A stretch of DNA of 44,979 nucleotides, taken from Bryobacterales bacterium. GTDB lineage: Bacteria; Acidobacteriota; Terriglobia; Bryobacterales; Bryobacteraceae. How positions within the stretch are numbered: position 1 is the first letter of the stretch; each line of letters starts with the position of its first letter. The position numbers were made by a program, and so were the translations under genes. A model generated the notes under the pieces. That model was not told the DNA's origin. It was given only the letters and a program-made list of their open reading frames with translations, and made no database searches. Below are positions 1 through 8,294 of the stretch, piece after piece. The DNA lies in NCBI GenBank assembly GCA_025350625.1, contig JANXXL010000114.1, positions 1 to 44,979 on the forward strand, given 5' to 3'.

Positions 1-135
1 AAGCTCGAAGCCCAGGGCATCAAACTGGATCGTCCCTACACCAAGGTGCCCCAGCTTGGCATCGCGATCGCGTTCATCAAAGATCCCTGGGGAACGAATA
101 TCGAAATGACGGAAGGACTCGCCGACCTCAAGTAG
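1..135 (+). CDS. VOC/glyoxalase-family protein, C-terminal fragment
   Basis: The open frame enters from the left edge and ends at TAG 133-135. The 44 visible residues contain FIKDPWGTNIEMTEGL, the usual last strand of a vicinal-oxygen-chelate (glyoxalase/dioxygenase-like) domain, in which the Glu of the IEM stretch is normally a metal ligand. The D-P-x-G-x-x-I/V-E pattern is typical of the family. Substrate cannot be told from this fragment, and the start lies outside the window. Confidence 0.75.
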   Translation, partial: KLEAQGIKLDRPYTKVPQLGIAIAFIKDPWGTNIEMTEGLADLK

Positions 136-184
136 GGTTACGTCAAATGAGAAAGGGCAGCGCTGCTGTCATGCGCGGGTCCAA

Positions 185-200
185 TCGACCTCTCGGTCGA
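185..200 (+). terminator. Short hairpin, possible weak terminator
   Basis: TCGACC (185-190) pairs perfectly with GGTCGA (195-200) around a TCTC loop, 50 nt past the VOC stop and before the amidase ribosome-binding site. No T-run follows, so intrinsic termination is only a possibility. Confidence 0.25.
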
Positions 201-223
201 GTAGACTTAGGTGGATCACTCCT

Positions 224-1885
224 ATGCCACGATCTGGGCGGACGACAAATCATGCTGCGCAGATGATTGGGAGAAGGTCCTGCCTTACTGGCAGGTCATT
301 CGCGAATGTCGCAGCGGTTTCCATTGCGGTGCTTAGTACTGGCAAACTAGAGGCCCAAACCCAGGCTGCCACCACGGCGCTTCCGGCCTTTCATCTCCTG
401 GAGGCCACTATCGATGACGTCCAAGCAACTATGCGATCGGGCGGGATGACGTGCCGTGCGCTTGTCGAAATGTATCTCCAACGCATCGCCGCATACAACA
501 AATCAGAGCCCGACCTCAATGCCGTTCAAGCCGTGAACCCGCATGCGCTACAAGAAGCCGATCGGCTGGATGCGGCCTTTAAGGCGTCTGGGCCCGTCGG
601 CGCCCTCCACTGCATTCCCGTTCTCGTCAAGGATCAACTTGAGACGACCGGCATGCCGACTACTTACGGATCGGCGGTGTTCAAAGACTTCGTTCCGCGT
701 AGAGATGCCACGGTGGTGACCAAACTGAGGAAGGCGGGCGCCGTCATCATCGCAAAGACGACGATGGGTGAATTTGCATCCGGGATTGTTGGCTCGGTAT
801 CGGGACCGATTCGGAACGCGTACGATCCACGGCGCCACGCGAGTGGATCTTCCGGGGGTACCGCTTCCGGCGTCGCCGCGAACTTCGCGACGGCGGGCAT
901 CGGCGAGGATACGGGAGGCTCGGTCCGTGGTCCTGCGGCGGTCAGTAATCTGGTCGGCCTAAGGCCCACGGTGCCGTTGGTCAGCCGCTACGGCATGTTC
1001 CCGGCAAGGCCGAGTACCGATACTGTGGGTCCCATAACGCGCACGGTGAAGGACGCCGCCATGGTCCTCGATGCGATCGCCGGTTATGATCCAAACGATC
1101 CGGTAACGGCGTATGCGGTGGGGAACATTCCCACCTCCTATACTTCGGCGCTGTCACCGGACGGGCTGAAGGGAGCCCGAATTGGCGTCATGCGGCAGGC
1201 CATGGACCCCAAGACCGACACTGAGTCCGAAGACTACAAAAAAGTGAAAGCGGTCGTCGATCAGGCGATCTACGATCTAAAAGCGCTCGGGGCGGTGGTC
1301 GAGCCCGTTAGCATCCCGGACGTTATCGATCGCGTGAACAAGGCCTATAATGGCAACCTGTTTGAAACCGAGCCGGCCATCAACGCGTACCTCGCACAAC
1401 ACGAGAACGCGCCGGTCAAGACCTTGCGCGAAATTCTGGCAACGGGAAAAATTCTTCCGTCTCGTGTGAAGGCCTTGACGGACAGCGTGGGAAAGTCGAC
1501 CGACGACCCGGCTTACGCGCAGGTGCAGCGCATTGCGGAGAGCACCAGGCTGCTGGTGCTCACGCTGATGGCGGATCGCAAGCTGGATGCCTTGGTGTAT
1601 GCGACTTTCGACCATCAGCCCGTATTTATTCCACCCGACGTGATGACTAAACCCGTGATCGATGACGACCGCCTCGGTAATAACCGTCTCCTGAGTCCGA
1701 TCTTGGGTTTTCCGGCGATGACGGTGCCCGCAGGATTCACCAGCGACGGGCTCCCCGTTGGGATAGAGTTCATGGCCCGGCCTTATGCCGAGGCAGTGCT
1801 CTTCAGGCTGGGGTACGCGTACGAGCAGGGGACCCGCCACCGCAGACCGCCGGCCTCGACTCCGGCCCTTCGCAGTGAGCCGTGA
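224..1885 (+). CDS. Secreted amidase-signature family hydrolase
   Basis: This 553-residue protein belongs to the amidase signature (AS) family, which hydrolyses amide bonds with a Ser-cisSer-Lys triad. By alignment with known members the triad is Lys136 (PVLVKD), Ser209 (SGSSGG) and nucleophile Ser233 (DTGGSVRGPAA). The fold continues with GLRPT and with GLPVGIEFM near the C-terminus. The N-terminus has a basic stretch and a hydrophobic segment (residues 26-45, ending LEAQTQA), which suggests export, possibly by a Tat-like route because of RRSC, though the full twin-arginine motif is not clear. ATG 224 is preceded by AGGTGG (209-214) at 9 nt; an internal ATG at 263 is an alternative start. 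Substrate is unknown. The gamma-glutamyltransferase gene follows 33 nt downstream, so the two may be co-expressed for breakdown of amides or peptides. Confidence 0.9.
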   Translation: MPRSGRTTNHAAQMIGRRSCLTGRSFANVAAVSIAVLSTGKLEAQTQAATTALPAFHLLEATIDDVQATMRSGGMTCRALVEMYLQRIAAYNKSEPDLNAVQAVNPHALQEADRLDAAFKASGPVGALHCIPVLVKDQLETTGMPTTYGSAVFKDFVPRRDATVVTKLRKAGAVIIAKTTMGEFASGIVGSVSGPIRNAYDPRRHASGSSGGTASGVAANFATAGIGEDTGGSVRGPAAVSNLVGLRPTVPLVSRYGMFPARPSTDTVGPITRTVKDAAMVLDAIAGYDPNDPVTAYAVGNIPTSYTSALSPDGLKGARIGVMRQAMDPKTDTESEDYKKVKAVVDQAIYDLKALGAVVEPVSIPDVIDRVNKAYNGNLFETEPAINAYLAQHENAPVKTLREILATGKILPSRVKALTDSVGKSTDDPAYAQVQRIAESTRLLVLTLMADRKLDALVYATFDHQPVFIPPDVMTKPVIDDDRLGNNRLLSPILGFPAMTVPAGFTSDGLPVGIEFMARPYAEAVLFRLGYAYEQGTRHRRPPASTPALRSEP

Positions 1886-1918
1886 AATAGGTACACAGAT
1901 TAGGAAAAGGAGAGCTCC

Positions 1919-3760
1919 GTGAAGTTCATCTTGCCTCGCATGATCACCGTAACTGCGGCAGTTTGCGTTTTCAGTCTGACCGGCCTAGCCGCGGAGCGCC
2001 CCGTTGTCATGGGCCGCAACGCCGGAGTATCGGCGGGCCATCCGCTCACAACGGCAGCGGCTTTCGAAATCCTCACGCGGGGCGGCAATGCTTTCGATGC
2101 GGGGGTGGCGGCGCTATTGGTCGGTGGCGTGGTGGAGCAAGACTTGTACAGTCTCGGGGGAGAAGCGCTGGTACTGGTCTATCCTCGCAGCGCGGGCAAG
2201 GTCACTTCGGTGGTGGGACAAGGCTGGGCTCCGAAGGGCGCCACGATCGACTGGTATCTCGCTCATCACAAGAACCTGGAAGGCGCGGGACTCGACCCGG
2301 CAGTGGTTCCGGGAGCGCTCCATGCCGCTCTCACGGTGCTCGAGCAATGGGGCAGCATGAGCTTCGAGCAAGTGTCGGCGCGCGCCATCGAGTACGCCGA
2401 ACAGGGATTCCCACTGCGGCCGCGGACCGCACTATCGATTCAGAACAATCTCAAGTTCTTCGAGCAATGGCCTGAAAACCAGACCTATTGGCTGAAGCCG
2501 GATGGGTCGTTGTTCAGACCGGGCGAGACTATTAAACTGCCTACGCTCGCGCATACGCTCCAGCGTATGGTTGACGCGGAACGGGGGGCCCGCCGCAAGG
2601 GTCGTAAAGCGGCGATCGCCGCGGCACGCGACCGGTTTTATAAGGGCGATATTGCGCAAGAGATGGTGACGTTTCTTCAGCAACACCAAGCTCCGTTCGA
2701 GCGGGAAGACTTCGCGGAATTCTTCGCCAAGGTGGAACAGCCGGCCACCACTAATTACCGCGGCTATCAGGTCTATAAGCATGCGTTCGGCAGCCAGGGG
2801 CCGGTAATGTTGGAGGCGCTGAATATCCTGGAGGGCTTCGATCTGAAGTCGATGAAGCACAATAGCGCCGACTATATCCACACCGTAGTGGAGGCGCTGA
2901 AGCTGGCCTACGCCGACCGCGACACATATTATGGCGATCCACTGTTCGTGCAGACGCCGGCTGAGGGCCTGTTGTCGAAGACCTATGCGAGCGAGCGTGC
3001 CCGGCTAATCGATCCTCATCATTCATCGCGCGCCTTCATTGCCGGAAACCCGATGGCGTTCGACTCAAAGGTCAAGGAGTGGAGCTACTGGAAGGCCAAT
3101 ATCGCCGACGGAACGAAGCCGGGCACGATTGGGCCGGACGCAGAGCCACTTCGAGGCGCGAGCCGGGATACGACGCACATTGCGATCATCGACAAGGACG
3201 GCAACATTTTCGACAGCACGCCTAGCGGGGGCTGGATCGGCGGCGCTGTGATCCTGGGAAAAACTGGCATCGGAATGAGCGTGCGGGGCGAACAGTTCTG
3301 GCTGGATAAGACTCGTGCCGCCCAGCTGCGGCCCCGTTCCCGGCCGCGTTACACTTTAACACCAACCATCGTCTTGCGGGACGGTCAGCCTTTCATGGCT
3401 CTGGGCACGCCGGGGGGCGATAATCAGGATCAAACCATTCTCCAGGCATTCCTGAACATCGTAGAATTTTGGCCGGACTGGTATCCAAATCTGCATGAAG
3501 CCTTCGAGTGGCCGCGTGTCCAGACGCTTCACTTCTTCGGCTCGTTCTGGCCCCACGACGCGGGCTTCAATAAGTTGAATCTCGAGGGAACCATTCCGGA
3601 CGCAGTCTTCGAGGATCTGAAAGCGCGCGGTCACGAGGTGAATAAGATTAAGCAGTGGAGTATTGCGAGTTGCGCGACAGCAGTGCTGATCGATCCGGCC
3701 AGTGGGAACCGCATCGCGGGGGCGGATCCGCGCCGCGATTGTTACGCGATGGCTTATTGA
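1919..3760 (+). CDS. ggt: Gamma-glutamyltransferase family protein, secreted
   Basis: The 613-residue product matches the gamma-glutamyltransferase (Ntn-hydrolase) family, which cleaves or transfers gamma-glutamyl groups after autocatalytic processing. The small-subunit start is visible at DTTHIAI, with the likely nucleophile Thr418, and PGG (GTPGGDNQ) lies downstream as in other members. A signal peptide is likely at residues 1-24 (ends TGLAAE), so it should act in the periplasm. The start is GTG 1919, supported by AAGGAG at 1907-1912 with 6 nt spacing. The family includes glutathione hydrolases, cephalosporin acylases and poly-gamma-glutamate enzymes. The loop after the nucleophile (FDSTPSGG) differs from the classic NTYTLN type, so the glutathione assignment is not secure. 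Confidence 0.85.
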   Translation: MKFILPRMITVTAAVCVFSLTGLAAERPVVMGRNAGVSAGHPLTTAAAFEILTRGGNAFDAGVAALLVGGVVEQDLYSLGGEALVLVYPRSAGKVTSVVGQGWAPKGATIDWYLAHHKNLEGAGLDPAVVPGALHAALTVLEQWGSMSFEQVSARAIEYAEQGFPLRPRTALSIQNNLKFFEQWPENQTYWLKPDGSLFRPGETIKLPTLAHTLQRMVDAERGARRKGRKAAIAAARDRFYKGDIAQEMVTFLQQHQAPFEREDFAEFFAKVEQPATTNYRGYQVYKHAFGSQGPVMLEALNILEGFDLKSMKHNSADYIHTVVEALKLAYADRDTYYGDPLFVQTPAEGLLSKTYASERARLIDPHHSSRAFIAGNPMAFDSKVKEWSYWKANIADGTKPGTIGPDAEPLRGASRDTTHIAIIDKDGNIFDSTPSGGWIGGAVILGKTGIGMSVRGEQFWLDKTRAAQLRPRSRPRYTLTPTIVLRDGQPFMALGTPGGDNQDQTILQAFLNIVEFWPDWYPNLHEAFEWPRVQTLHFFGSFWPHDAGFNKLNLEGTIPDAVFEDLKARGHEVNKIKQWSIASCATAVLIDPASGNRIAGADPRRDCYAMAY

Positions 3761-3987
3761 TCGGGATCAAGGCGTCCGATCTGGGATATTACTTTCCGCC
3801 GCAGCCACATTGGCGAGTTCGCCATATCGTGTGGATTATCGAATGGACGTGGCGCGAACTGGATAGGGTTGTTTACTCGGATCTGCGGGGGAAGCGAACC
3901 GCGCTCCGGACGCTTGATTTGGGTAATGCCGCCTCGAAAAATAAGACGACGGGCACGGCCAGCCTTGAAATTCAAACACTCCTCGAC

Positions 3988-4449
3988 TCAGATCCCAGGC
4001 TTCTTGGGTGCGAAAATTTCGACTTTTGGAAAATAGCTGCGATAACGGCCAGCATCGCGGGTGAGCAATGCCAGACCGCCGACGGCAGCGTGTGCACCGA
4101 TGTAAAAATCGGGCAGAGGCGAGGTTCGTGAGCCTCCTTTGCGTCGGTATAACAGGAAGCTCTTCCCTGCGAGGAAACCGGCCTCCCAGGGAAGCGGCTC
4201 GCGCTGATACAAAGTCGCAGGAAAAACCGCGTCGAGAGCTTCAATGGTCGTATAGCCGATCGACACCTCGGCATAGATGATCGGATTGATGATCAGAATT
4301 GTGTGCTCGGCCACTTCGGCGAGTGCGCGCGCAGACCAATCTCCCCAACCAGCATCGTTCGTGGCGACGTCAAGCAAAATGTTGCTGTCCACCAGCACAC
4401 CGCGGCAGGAACTCAGGCGGGCTCGCAATCCCGTGATGGCCTGGGTCAC
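3988..4449 (-). CDS. vapC: VapC-like PIN-domain toxin
   Basis: The 153-residue protein is a PIN-domain ribonuclease of the VapC type. The four conserved acidic positions are visible: Asp21 (VLVDSNILLD), Glu61 (YAEVSIGY), Asp114 (LPDFYIGAHA) and Asp132 (LLTRDAGRYRSYFP). It is the second gene of a toxin-antitoxin pair; its GTG start overlaps the antitoxin TGA by 4 nt (GTGA, 4446-4449), which implies translational coupling. Family knowledge says VapC cleaves specific RNAs and is neutralised by its partner. All catalytic acids are present, so it is probably active. Confidence 0.9.
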   Translation of the reverse strand: MTQAITGLRARLSSCRGVLVDSNILLDVATNDAGWGDWSARALAEVAEHTILIINPIIYAEVSIGYTTIEALDAVFPATLYQREPLPWEAGFLAGKSFLLYRRKGGSRTSPLPDFYIGAHAAVGGLALLTRDAGRYRSYFPKVEIFAPKKPGI

Positions 4450-4706
4450 TTGCGTCGTATTCCAGCGCGAGATTCGCCCCGGCTTAAGGCCAGAATCTCG
4501 TTCGTGCTCATTCGGGTGTCTGCGGTGCCCCGAAGGACCTCCAGGACCAGGCGTCCGCGAACACTTTCACCGGGGGGACGCCGAGCCTTGCGAATCCGGG
4601 CGTGATCACCGGCTAACTCGAATTCGACTTTCGTATGCGGCAAAAGCCCCAAGCGCTTACGGATCTCCTGAGGAATAGTAACTTGTCCTTTGGTAGTGAT
4701 CTGCAT
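4446..4706 (-). CDS. vapB: AbrB/MazE-type antitoxin (VapB)
   Basis: This 86-residue protein opens with the swapped-hairpin AbrB/SpoVT DNA-binding motif (MQITTKGQVTIPQEIRKRLG), followed by KVEFEL and a C-terminal tail that should bind the toxin. The start chosen is the ATG at 4706: the AbrB fold begins there and GTAGGAGT precedes it. A longer frame to 4754 would add 16 residues that match nothing. It heads the vapBC operon and, like other VapB proteins, probably represses its own promoter; tandem repeats just upstream fit an operator. Confidence 0.9.
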   Translation of the reverse strand: MQITTKGQVTIPQEIRKRLGLLPHTKVEFELAGDHARIRKARRPPGESVRGRLVLEVLRGTADTRMSTNEILALSRGESRAGIRRK

Positions 4707-4716
4707 AGTAATACTC

Positions 4717-4751
4717 CTACCAGTAATTCTACTACCCAGTAATTTAGTCAA
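4717..4751 (-). promoter_or_regulatory. vapBC promoter/operator with tandem repeats
   Basis: On the minus strand two near-identical copies of AATTACTGG(G)TAG lie head to tail (plus positions 4717-4728 and 4732-4744), spaced by about 15 bp and ending in the vapB ribosome-binding site. A TTGACT box (4746-4751) lies directly upstream. The arrangement is what an autoregulatory VapB operator would look like; the -10 element is not clear. Confidence 0.4.
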
Positions 4752-4754
4752 CAA

Positions 4755-5150
4755 CTGTGCGCGGCAACGCCGTTCACACGCTGCCCCGTCAGTCGTTATA
4801 TGTTTAACGACTTGTATTCAGAGAGTGAATCTTGAAAAGCGCCCGCGAGCGCGCACACATTAACGCTTCTGCCCTCGACACCGGATCAGCCGCCGGGCGC
4901 ATGGATTACCATCATAGGCGCCCTCAGAGCGCGATTTGCTCGGCGAACGGACCGGAACGCCTTGCGGCGACGGAGAGCCGGTTGGCAAACATCGAGTCGG
5001 CTCCCGGAGCCGAATAGCTGACTTTGAACAGCCGCGCACACGGCACGCGGCGCGGCACCTAGTGGCCCGCTGGAATCGGTTGCTAACCACCGAACCTACT
5101 GCTTTTGGGGAACTGTTCCACACAGGATCAAGCGGACGAGCGGTTCGGAG
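4755..5150. other. Intergenic stretch with an 8-bp inverted repeat
   Basis: No convincing gene was found in these roughly 400 nt on either strand; the open frames present are short and show no motif or codon pattern like the neighbours. An exact inverted repeat AGTCGTTA / TAACGACT (4791-4798 and 4805-4812, 6-nt loop) lies just upstream of vapB. Nothing else is assigned. Confidence 0.5.
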
Positions 5151-6704
5151 TCATCTGCCCAGTGCATATTTGACGAAATCTTTAAGTTGATAATTCTGCC
5201 CCGAGGACGGTTGCCAGTGCGGTTCGAGATTCAGCAGAGAGTTGTTGTCGCCGAACATCATGCCCAGAAACACTTCCGCTACGATGCGGCCTCCTACGGG
5301 GCCGAGCCTTGGAGTCGTGATCTTCCTATCTTCTAAGACTGGTATCATCACCGTCTCCTGGTTCTTTGCAGCCTCCGCAAGAATGTAAGTCCAGAGAGGA
5401 CAATTTCCTTTGAAGGCGGCCAGTTCCTGAATAGAAGCAATGGTGCCCTTAACATCGCCCGAGCCGGGCTGGTCGACCGCTTTGCCAATCGTAATTTCGT
5501 CATCCTTGAGAGGCCTCAAACGCATGGCTCTGGCGACATCCTGGCCGGAAGGAAGGCCCAATTCAAAGCTCCGAATCAGGTTGCGTTGTGGCAGCGAAGG
5601 TGGATTGGCGGCAACAACCGGCGGAAGGTCGGATAGCGGCGTGACAAGCGAAGTGTCGAGCCGGTAAGCAAACTGCAGGCGCTTCTTGGTAGGATCATCG
5701 GCAGGCTGAGTGTCGGCTCCGTACGAACGCGTGTCGATATCGATAAAGCGGCCCCAATCGATGCCCCAAGCTGGATTCATTGCGCGAAAACCGGTCAGAC
5801 CCTCCGCGATCCCATCGGGGGGATCGATCTTCTTGGATACCGGGAATATTGGCAACAAAACGTTGTCGTTCAAGCGATAGCCGGGCCGAATCATGGAGTG
5901 GCCCAACCGGTAAGCCGCTACCGAGAACTCGACAGGCATGAAAGGCTCATGCTTCCAATGAAAGAACTTGAGTTTTTGGCGATCAAAGTAGCCGTCAGTC
6001 TTCAAGTCCGCTAACACGCTGGAGTGAACGATGCGGGGCAGGAAGTCGTTGAGGACCAAGTATTGATAGTGAAACCGCACGATCTTCTGCAGTTTGTCGA
6101 AATCGGCTCCGGGATCCACTTCCGGGTGGTCCTTTGCAGTCCTATTATGAAAGCGGAGAAAGAGTCCCTGCAGTTGTGAAACGATGGTGTTCTCATCATT
6201 TCGCGGATCGCCGATAAGGGCGCGGCGAGGGTCGGTATTATTTCGCGGCAAGTCCTGCGCATTCGAATCGCTGCCGCCCCCAATCTTGTCGCCGAGCAAA
6301 AAGGTATGGCTTTGATACATGTAGGGCTGGTCGTCAGGCCCTCGCCCATATACATTGTCGAGATCGAAAGCGGGGGTGCGGAAATCCGTTAACGCATCGG
6401 GATCGTTTTGTTTGATTAAACTGCTCATCGGATCGAAGGTAATGTCATGATCGATGAACTGAGCCAGATACGTGTACAGTGCGGGAATTCCGCTTTCCTC
6501 CGCATCCGGCCCGTCCTTCGGTGGATCGAAGTCGGACGTCATGAAGTCGCCGAGCTTCATTAGATTGCCCCGGCTCTCAGCTTCGTCTTTTCCGAATTTG
6601 GCTGGAGGCAACGATCGGAACATTCGTCCGAAGGTTCCCTGGAACAACGGAGACGTCTTCGTCGACATCAATCCGCGCAGGGGTTTGCCGTGTCGTGCGC
6701 TCAT
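5151..6704 (-). CDS. Animal-type haem peroxidase
   Basis: The 517-residue protein belongs to the peroxidase-cyclooxygenase (animal haem peroxidase) superfamily. The distal motif QFIDHD gives Asp85 (possible haem ester link) and distal His86. GDPRND supplies a candidate catalytic Arg168. FLRFHNR and LVLNDFLPRIV follow as in the family. YRLGHSMIRPGY gives proximal haem ligand His269. It should oxidise halides or organic substrates with hydrogen peroxide. No signal peptide is apparent, so location is uncertain. The ATG at 6704 follows GAGG at 8 nt. The gene is monocistronic and divergent from the GlcG-like gene. Confidence 0.9.
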   Translation of the reverse strand: MSARHGKPLRGLMSTKTSPLFQGTFGRMFRSLPPAKFGKDEAESRGNLMKLGDFMTSDFDPPKDGPDAEESGIPALYTYLAQFIDHDITFDPMSSLIKQNDPDALTDFRTPAFDLDNVYGRGPDDQPYMYQSHTFLLGDKIGGGSDSNAQDLPRNNTDPRRALIGDPRNDENTIVSQLQGLFLRFHNRTAKDHPEVDPGADFDKLQKIVRFHYQYLVLNDFLPRIVHSSVLADLKTDGYFDRQKLKFFHWKHEPFMPVEFSVAAYRLGHSMIRPGYRLNDNVLLPIFPVSKKIDPPDGIAEGLTGFRAMNPAWGIDWGRFIDIDTRSYGADTQPADDPTKKRLQFAYRLDTSLVTPLSDLPPVVAANPPSLPQRNLIRSFELGLPSGQDVARAMRLRPLKDDEITIGKAVDQPGSGDVKGTIASIQELAAFKGNCPLWTYILAEAAKNQETVMIPVLEDRKITTPRLGPVGGRIVAEVFLGMMFGDNNSLLNLEPHWQPSSGQNYQLKDFVKYALGR

Positions 6705-6878
6705 TAGTAAACCTCGAAGGAGTAAAGATCGTAGGATTTAAGTTTATGCGAACTGCATTTTGAATGTAACGCTCCGGCCCCCCGAAAACGGCTTCTCCAC
6801 TTGAATTCGCTATAGGCGCTTACCTACGGAGTCAGGCACGATCTCCGTCACCTCGGACCAGCCATCCAGTTCGCACCG

Positions 6879-6914
6879 TTGACTCTGGTTTAGCGATTGG
6901 GTAGCATCCATCCA
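6879..6914 (+). promoter_or_regulatory. Promoter candidate for a leaderless transcript
   Basis: TTGACT (6879-6884), a 17-nt spacer and TAGCAT (6902-6907) resemble a sigma-70 promoter. The expected +1 falls at or next to the A of the ATG at 6914, and no Shine-Dalgarno sequence precedes that ATG, so the mRNA may be leaderless. Confidence 0.4.
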
Positions 6915-7390
6915 TGTCACCCAATAGACTTTTTCTCTTAACAATCGCTACGGCAACGGGCATTTTCGCACAGCTCCCCACCACGAAGATCCTCACAGTG
7001 GACGTAGCACAAACAATTGCCCAGGAGGCGATGGCCAAGTGCCGCGCCGACGGATACAAAGTGAGTGTCAGAGTAGTGGATCACGCCAATATTGAAAAGG
7101 CCTTCTTGCGTGACGATGGGGCCGGGAATGCCACGGTGCAAGTTGCCACGATGAAAGCTAACACCGTGATGGCTTTCGGCAGACCATCCGGTCCGCCTGC
7201 GAATCTGCCTCCAGGCGCCCCAGTTCCCGCCCCTGTTATTCCAGGCACGATAAACGCCATGGGCGGTGTACCGATCAAAGTGGGAGACCAAGTCATCGGC
7301 GCGGTCTCGGTGAGCGGCGCTCCCGGCGGCGACAAGGATGCGGCTTGCGCTAACGCGGCGCCTACAAAAGTGGAAGCCAAGCTGAAGTAA
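6914..7390 (+). CDS. Secreted GlcG/HbpS-like haem-binding protein
   Basis: A 158-residue protein with a short signal peptide (about residues 1-19, ending GIFAQ) and one GlcG/HbpS (DUF336) domain. Typical landmarks are LTVDVAQTIAQEAMAKC, VRVVDHA, the central MKANTVMAFGRPS, and GGVPIKVGDQVIGAVSVSGAPGGDKDAACA at the end (quoted in parts of the family consensus). Characterised relatives bind haem or cobalamin-like ligands or act as sensor partners; no enzyme activity can be claimed. A Pro-rich loop sits where family members carry a variable insertion. The next gene starts 33 nt downstream, so they form a likely operon. Confidence 0.8.
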   Translation: MSPNRLFLLTIATATGIFAQLPTTKILTVDVAQTIAQEAMAKCRADGYKVSVRVVDHANIEKAFLRDDGAGNATVQVATMKANTVMAFGRPSGPPANLPPGAPVPAPVIPGTINAMGGVPIKVGDQVIGAVSVSGAPGGDKDAACANAAPTKVEAKLK

Positions 7391-7423
7391 GCCGCGCAGC
7401 AAGAACCTCCGAAGAAGAAGGAG

Positions 7424-8125
7424 ATGCGCAAGCAAGGTTTGGTTCGGCTGCGGACGTGTTGGACGCTGGGCGTCTGTCTCCTCGGGATGGCGGCAATTGC
7501 AGCGGCTCAAACGCTAGCTCCCTCTGCTGCTGTTTCAGCGCCGCCCCCTCCGCAAATGCCGCCTTCGCTGGTACCTTCGAAAGTGGTCGATCTGATGACT
7601 GCGGAAGGATCAGCCGTATTCGGCGCGCAGTGGAAGACCATGGAGGCAAAGATCGTCGAAGGTCCGGCGCTAGCAAACGCTACGCCCGGGTACAAGACGT
7701 CGTATGATATCCAGCCCCATGCCGGGGAAGCTGGCTTCGATGATTCATCGTGGCCGACAATCGGCGCCAAGGGGCTAGCCGACCGCCGCGGTGGGGGTAA
7801 AGTGTCCTTCATCTGGTTCCGGACGAACCTGACGATACCGGGAAGAATCGGGGATTTCGATACATCCGGTACCAAGGCAGTCCTGACCGCGTACGTCGAC
7901 GATTACGCCGAAGTATGGGTCAATGGGCAGATGCCGCGCCGCGCGGGCTACCCTAGCCCGGCTACCATTCAAGGCTTCAACATGCCCAATCGTGTCGTGC
8001 TTGCCGAGGCGGTCAAGGTGGGCGATAAGTTTCAGATCGCTATCTTCGGCATCAACGGGCCGATTTCAGTAGCGCCGCAGAATTTTCTCTTTTTCCGCGA
8101 TGCAAAGATCGAATTTTATCGCTAG
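7424..8125 (+). CDS. Secreted galactose-binding-like domain protein
   Basis: This 233-residue protein has a signal peptide (about 1-28, ending AIAAAQ), a Pro-rich linker (33-47) and one domain of jelly-roll character. The landmarks FDDSSWPTI, FIWFRTNLTIP, AVLTAYVDDYAEVWVNG and FQIAIFGINGP resemble the sugar-binding N-terminal domain of glycoside hydrolases and the extra domain found on some SMP-30/gluconolactonase proteins. No catalytic domain follows; the gene ends at TAG 8125. AAGGAG abuts the ATG with almost no spacing, so translation may use an upstream purine-rich site or coupling to the GlcG-like gene. A carbohydrate-binding or accessory role is inferred. Confidence 0.6.
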   Translation: MRKQGLVRLRTCWTLGVCLLGMAAIAAAQTLAPSAAVSAPPPPQMPPSLVPSKVVDLMTAEGSAVFGAQWKTMEAKIVEGPALANATPGYKTSYDIQPHAGEAGFDDSSWPTIGAKGLADRRGGGKVSFIWFRTNLTIPGRIGDFDTSGTKAVLTAYVDDYAEVWVNGQMPRRAGYPSPATIQGFNMPNRVVLAEAVKVGDKFQIAIFGINGPISVAPQNFLFFRDAKIEFYR

Positions 8126-8190
8126 GGTTCGTAGCCACCGATGAGAAATATCACCGCGTAATTGTTCAAATCGGAAAGAAGCGGTGCTAG

Positions 8191-8289
8191 CTACTGTATG
8201 TTGTCATATCCGTCGCGCGAATCCACGATCGCCGCGTTGCCCTCGATAGATCGCCAAAGGACTTTGGTGTACGGCGCCGCCGGCGGCAT
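8191..8289 (-). CDS. Possible 32-residue small ORF after the GH63 gene
   Basis: Five nucleotides after the GH63 stop an ATG opens a 32-codon frame with a protein-like composition (VLWRSIEGNAAIVDSRDGYD). There is no strong ribosome-binding site and I recognise no family. It could be a translationally coupled small protein, or a coincidence. It fills most of the gap between the convergent genes at 8125 and 8295. Confidence 0.25.
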   Translation of the reverse strand: MPPAAPYTKVLWRSIEGNAAIVDSRDGYDNIQ

Positions 8290-8294
8290 ACCGG

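Noticed and set aside
3655..4131. Plus-strand 158-residue frame overlapping the ggt end and vapC
   Set aside because: It overlaps two solid genes, begins inside ggt in another frame and has no recognisable domain.
4277..4678. Plus-strand frame opposite vapB and vapC
   Set aside because: The toxin and antitoxin motifs on the minus strand are intact; this frame is antisense shadow.
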